Source: Akkermansiaceae bacterium
GTDB taxonomy: Bacteria > Verrucomicrobiota > Verrucomicrobiia > Verrucomicrobiales > DEV007
DNA: 26,099 nt
Reading direction: 5' to 3'
Assembly: GCA_024233085.1 (NCBI GenBank)
Contig: JACKQC010000034.1
Span: 1 to 26,099, forward strand
Position numbers and translations under genes: made by a program. How positions within the stretch are numbered: position 1 is the first letter of the stretch; each line of letters begins with the position of its first letter. The notes under the pieces are model-generated. The model was not told the origin of the DNA, made no database searches, and saw only the letters and a program-made list of their open reading frames with translations. Below are positions 23,992-26,099 of the stretch, in pieces.

Positions 23992-25797
23992 ATGAAAGCC
24001 ATTCGCACCCAGTCAAACGCTCCCCAATTTCTCCCGCTGATGGCGGCCCTGCTTCTCGGGTTGGTGCCGGCGGCGCTCTTCGCCCAGACGCCTCCCTCCG
24101 GCGTGCTCGGCCTGTCCTTCACCGTTCAGGAAGACGCCGACGGTGGAAATCTGGAGGATCACATCGAGTTCAACAGCGCCACCGCGGGTCGCACGATCGA
24201 TCCGGTGGACAGCGACATCGACGATTTCGACTACACCTACACGCCGACCGGGGCCAACACCGCCGAGGTGATTCTCCAGTTCAAGCCCGACAAATGGGAC
24301 GAATACACCCTGACCTTCGACGGCGCGGGTGGCGGCACCTTTGTCCTCCGTGAATTCGACAAGAACGCTCTCAAAGACACCGACACGGGCGATTTCACGG
24401 AGAACAGCGGCGCCGGCGGCCTGCCCGCCTCCCTCAACGGCGTGACCATCGAAACCTTCGAGGCGGTCGAGATCGAGACCCCGGAGCGCCTCGACTTTCT
24501 CACCGGCACGCGCGGACGCGAGGTGGAGCCCGGAGACGTCGATCCCTTCGTTTACACCTATCAGGTCACCGGAGCCGACACCGCGTCGGCCGTGCTGACC
24601 TTCAAAACGAACATCAAGTGGGACGAATACGACTTCACCTTTCTCACCGACACCAGCGGCACCTACGTGCAGCGCCGCTTCGACAAGCGAGTCCTGAAAG
24701 ACACGAAGACCGGCACCTTCACCGTCGCGGAAAACACCGACATCCTCGATCCCATCGCCTCGGGCATCTACGACGGCGTGCTCGAAATCGAGGACATGTC
24801 CGGCATGGACGACGACGATTTCAACGGCCGCCTGCGAGTGAAACTGCGCAAAAACGGCGCCTTCAGCGCGAGCTTCAACCTCGACGGACGCGAGATCAAA
24901 ATCCGCGGCGCCTTTGACGACCAGGGCAAATACGTCAACCAACTGACCCTCCGCGACGGCACGGTGATCGACATCGATTTCACCCTCGAGGCCCTCGAGA
25001 CCGGCTTCAAAGTCACCGGCACGGTCACGACCGGCGGACAGGTCTTCACGGTGGACGGCGATCAGCGCACCTTCCACCCGAAGCGGAATCCCGCGCCGAA
25101 CGCGGGCCGCTACACCCTGATCCTGACCGGCGACGGCAGCCCCGCCCAGACGCTCGGCATCGGCGACGGTTACGCGGTGATTTCCGTCCGCTCCAACGGC
25201 CTCGCCCTCATCCGCGGCAAGCTGGCCGACGGCAGCGGGTGGTCCGCCAATGTCATGGCGCGGCAGAACACCGACCTGACCCTCCTCAGCAACCTCTATC
25301 GGGGGCAAGGCAGTATCGGCGGTCGCCTCGTCTTCCAGGACGACCCGGGCGTGTCCAACCTGAGCGGCATCCTGCACTGGACGCGTCCCCCCGGCATCGT
25401 CTCCCCGCTCCGCAATCCCCTGTACGAGGGCGGATTCGACGTCGATCGCACCGCCGTGGGCTCCGAATACAATCGCCCCGGAAAAGGCCAGACGATTCTC
25501 AACGTCCCGGTCGGGGCCGACAATCTCCAGATCGACTTCGCCGACGGCGATCTCGCGGCGCCGCTGACCATTTTCGGAACGCTGACGAACGGAAACCGCG
25601 TCCAGATGGACCGCTCGATTGGCCGGCTGCGCTTCAACACCTCGAACGGCAACTTCAGCGGAGACTTTTTCGACAACAGCGGCGCGGCGCCCGTGAAACA
25701 CCGTTTCCACGGCGCCGTTCTGCAAATCCAGAACAACGGATCCGGCTTTTTTGTCGGAGACGGCGTGACGGGTACCGTTTCCCTGGCAAGTCCGTGA
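23992..25797 (+). CDS. Large secreted protein with duplicated acidic repeat domain
   Basis: This 601-residue protein begins with a signal peptide (LPLMAALLLGLVPAALFAQ, residues 14-32). Two related domains follow, at about 57-136 and 167-244. Each contains a DxFxYTYxxTGAxTA segment, then a KWDEYxxTF segment and a T-G-x-F-x-x-R-x-FDK-x-x-LKDTxTG-x-F ending. The rest, from about 250, contains a SGIYDGVLEIEDMSGMDDDD strand region and then ANAGRYTLILTGDGS-like and YRGQGSIGGRLVFQDDPG phrases. These resemble a recurrent domain of Verrucomicrobiota secreted proteins. No catalytic motif is visible. It is likely an extracellular or surface structural or binding protein. A strong terminator follows it at 25860. 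Confidence 0.8.
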   Translation: MKAIRTQSNAPQFLPLMAALLLGLVPAALFAQTPPSGVLGLSFTVQEDADGGNLEDHIEFNSATAGRTIDPVDSDIDDFDYTYTPTGANTAEVILQFKPDKWDEYTLTFDGAGGGTFVLREFDKNALKDTDTGDFTENSGAGGLPASLNGVTIETFEAVEIETPERLDFLTGTRGREVEPGDVDPFVYTYQVTGADTASAVLTFKTNIKWDEYDFTFLTDTSGTYVQRRFDKRVLKDTKTGTFTVAENTDILDPIASGIYDGVLEIEDMSGMDDDDFNGRLRVKLRKNGAFSASFNLDGREIKIRGAFDDQGKYVNQLTLRDGTVIDIDFTLEALETGFKVTGTVTTGGQVFTVDGDQRTFHPKRNPAPNAGRYTLILTGDGSPAQTLGIGDGYAVISVRSNGLALIRGKLADGSGWSANVMARQNTDLTLLSNLYRGQGSIGGRLVFQDDPGVSNLSGILHWTRPPGIVSPLRNPLYEGGFDVDRTAVGSEYNRPGKGQTILNVPVGADNLQIDFADGDLAAPLTIFGTLTNGNRVQMDRSIGRLRFNTSNGNFSGDFFDNSGAAPVKHRFHGAVLQIQNNGSGFFVGDGVTGTVSLASP

Positions 25798-25859
25798 CAC
25801 TCTCCTCCTCCTCCAATGGCTGCCCTGCCGGGCGCCAGTCACGGACGAGTCAAACAGAG

Positions 25860-25900
25860 CGCTGGTCGCGGGGGGGCTTCCGCGGCCAGCGTTGTTTTTT
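25860..25900 (+). terminator. Rho-independent terminator after the secreted repeat protein
   Basis: Arms at 25860-25871 and 25880-25891 form a 12-bp GC-rich stem (CGCTGGTCGCGG / CCGCGGCCAGCG, one G-U pair) with an 8-base loop. TTGTTTTTT follows at 25892-25900. It sits 62 bp after the stop codon and ends exactly where the CRISPR array begins. Confidence 0.9.
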
Positions 25901-26099
25901 GCCCCCGGGGGGCCGCTCTCCGGGGAGAGCGGAAAGGACCGTCTCGGTGTCGATCCGAATGCCTCGACGCTGGCTTCAATGGGGCCGCTCTCCGGGGAGA
26001 GCGGAAAGGCTCCGCCGGCGGGATGCCCAGCCCCTCGTCCCCCGGGCTTCAATGGGGCCGCTCTCCGGGGAGAGCGGTATGTCGCACGCATTGCCCGGA
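25901..26099 (-). CRISPR. End of a CRISPR array: three 36-bp repeats, two full spacers, one partial
   Basis: Repeats lie at 25901-25936, 25973-26008 and 26046-26081. Spacers are 25937-25972 (36 bp) and 26009-26045 (37 bp), and a further spacer begins at 26082 and runs off the window. Each repeat has an internal inverted repeat, CCGCTCTCC and GGAGAGCGG around two bases. The second and third copies start with GCTTCAATGGGG, so on the minus strand the repeat ends in ATTGAAGC. The first copy has five mismatches in its outer ten bases and is otherwise identical, which marks it as the leader-distal end. The leader and any cas genes would be beyond 26099. The third copy has two changes at its end (GGTATG in place of GGAAAG). 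Transcription on the minus strand is inferred. Confidence 0.88.

Noticed and set aside
24013..26091. A minus-strand open frame across the secreted protein and into the CRISPR repeats
   Set aside because: It crosses a terminator and repeat array, and has no domain; the plus-strand gene has a signal peptide and internal repeats.

Overview
The window is GC-rich chromosomal DNA from a free-living Gram-negative bacterium. Several traits together point to Verrucomicrobiota, perhaps Opitutae or a relative: Tat-exported propeller and phosphoesterase proteins, a secreted formylglycine sulfatase, a small RRM RNA-binding protein, a secreted repeat protein with acidic W-D-E-Y modules, and GC-rich fold-back intergenic repeats. 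This assignment is an inference from gene style; no rRNA or tRNA gene is present to confirm it.

Layout. 1-629: C-terminal part of a sigma-54 activator. 638-1262 (minus): a vapBC toxin-antitoxin pair with a repeat-rich upstream region. 1431-8574 (plus): a compact run of mfd, a SurA-like parvulin, a MOSC protein, one ORF fusing MobA to FdhD, and a helix-turn-helix/metallo-beta-lactamase protein. Start/stop overlaps couple the MOSC gene to both neighbours. 8632-16820: single genes in mixed orientation, namely a Tat NHL-type propeller (-), gamma-glutamylcyclotransferase-like (+), secreted alpha/beta hydrolase (+), GNAT (+), neutral-ceramidase-like (-), Tat metallophosphoesterase (+), WalJ/YycJ-like MBL (-) and a BASS-type transporter (-). 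16821-18582: a 1.8-kb gene-poor repeat zone. 18583-25797: sulfatase, zinc-ribbon protein, RRM protein (-), DCC-family protein, two-component kinase and regulator (-), and a large secreted repeat protein ending in a clear terminator. 25901-26099: the end of a CRISPR array that continues past the window.

How genes work together. The MOSC and MobA-FdhD genes describe late molybdenum-cofactor maturation: GMP addition to molybdopterin followed by sulfuration of the bis-MGD cofactor for a formate-dehydrogenase-type enzyme, whose structural genes are not here. The response regulator and kinase form a standard OmpR/EnvZ-type pair.

The most unusual parts are the MobA-FdhD fusion, the repeat zone (an inverted pair framed by direct repeats, then 20 uninterrupted units of exactly 21 bp, then a coding-like frame with no start codon, then a 274-bp nested palindromic element with terminal inverted repeats), and the CRISPR trailer end. 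No cas genes are visible.
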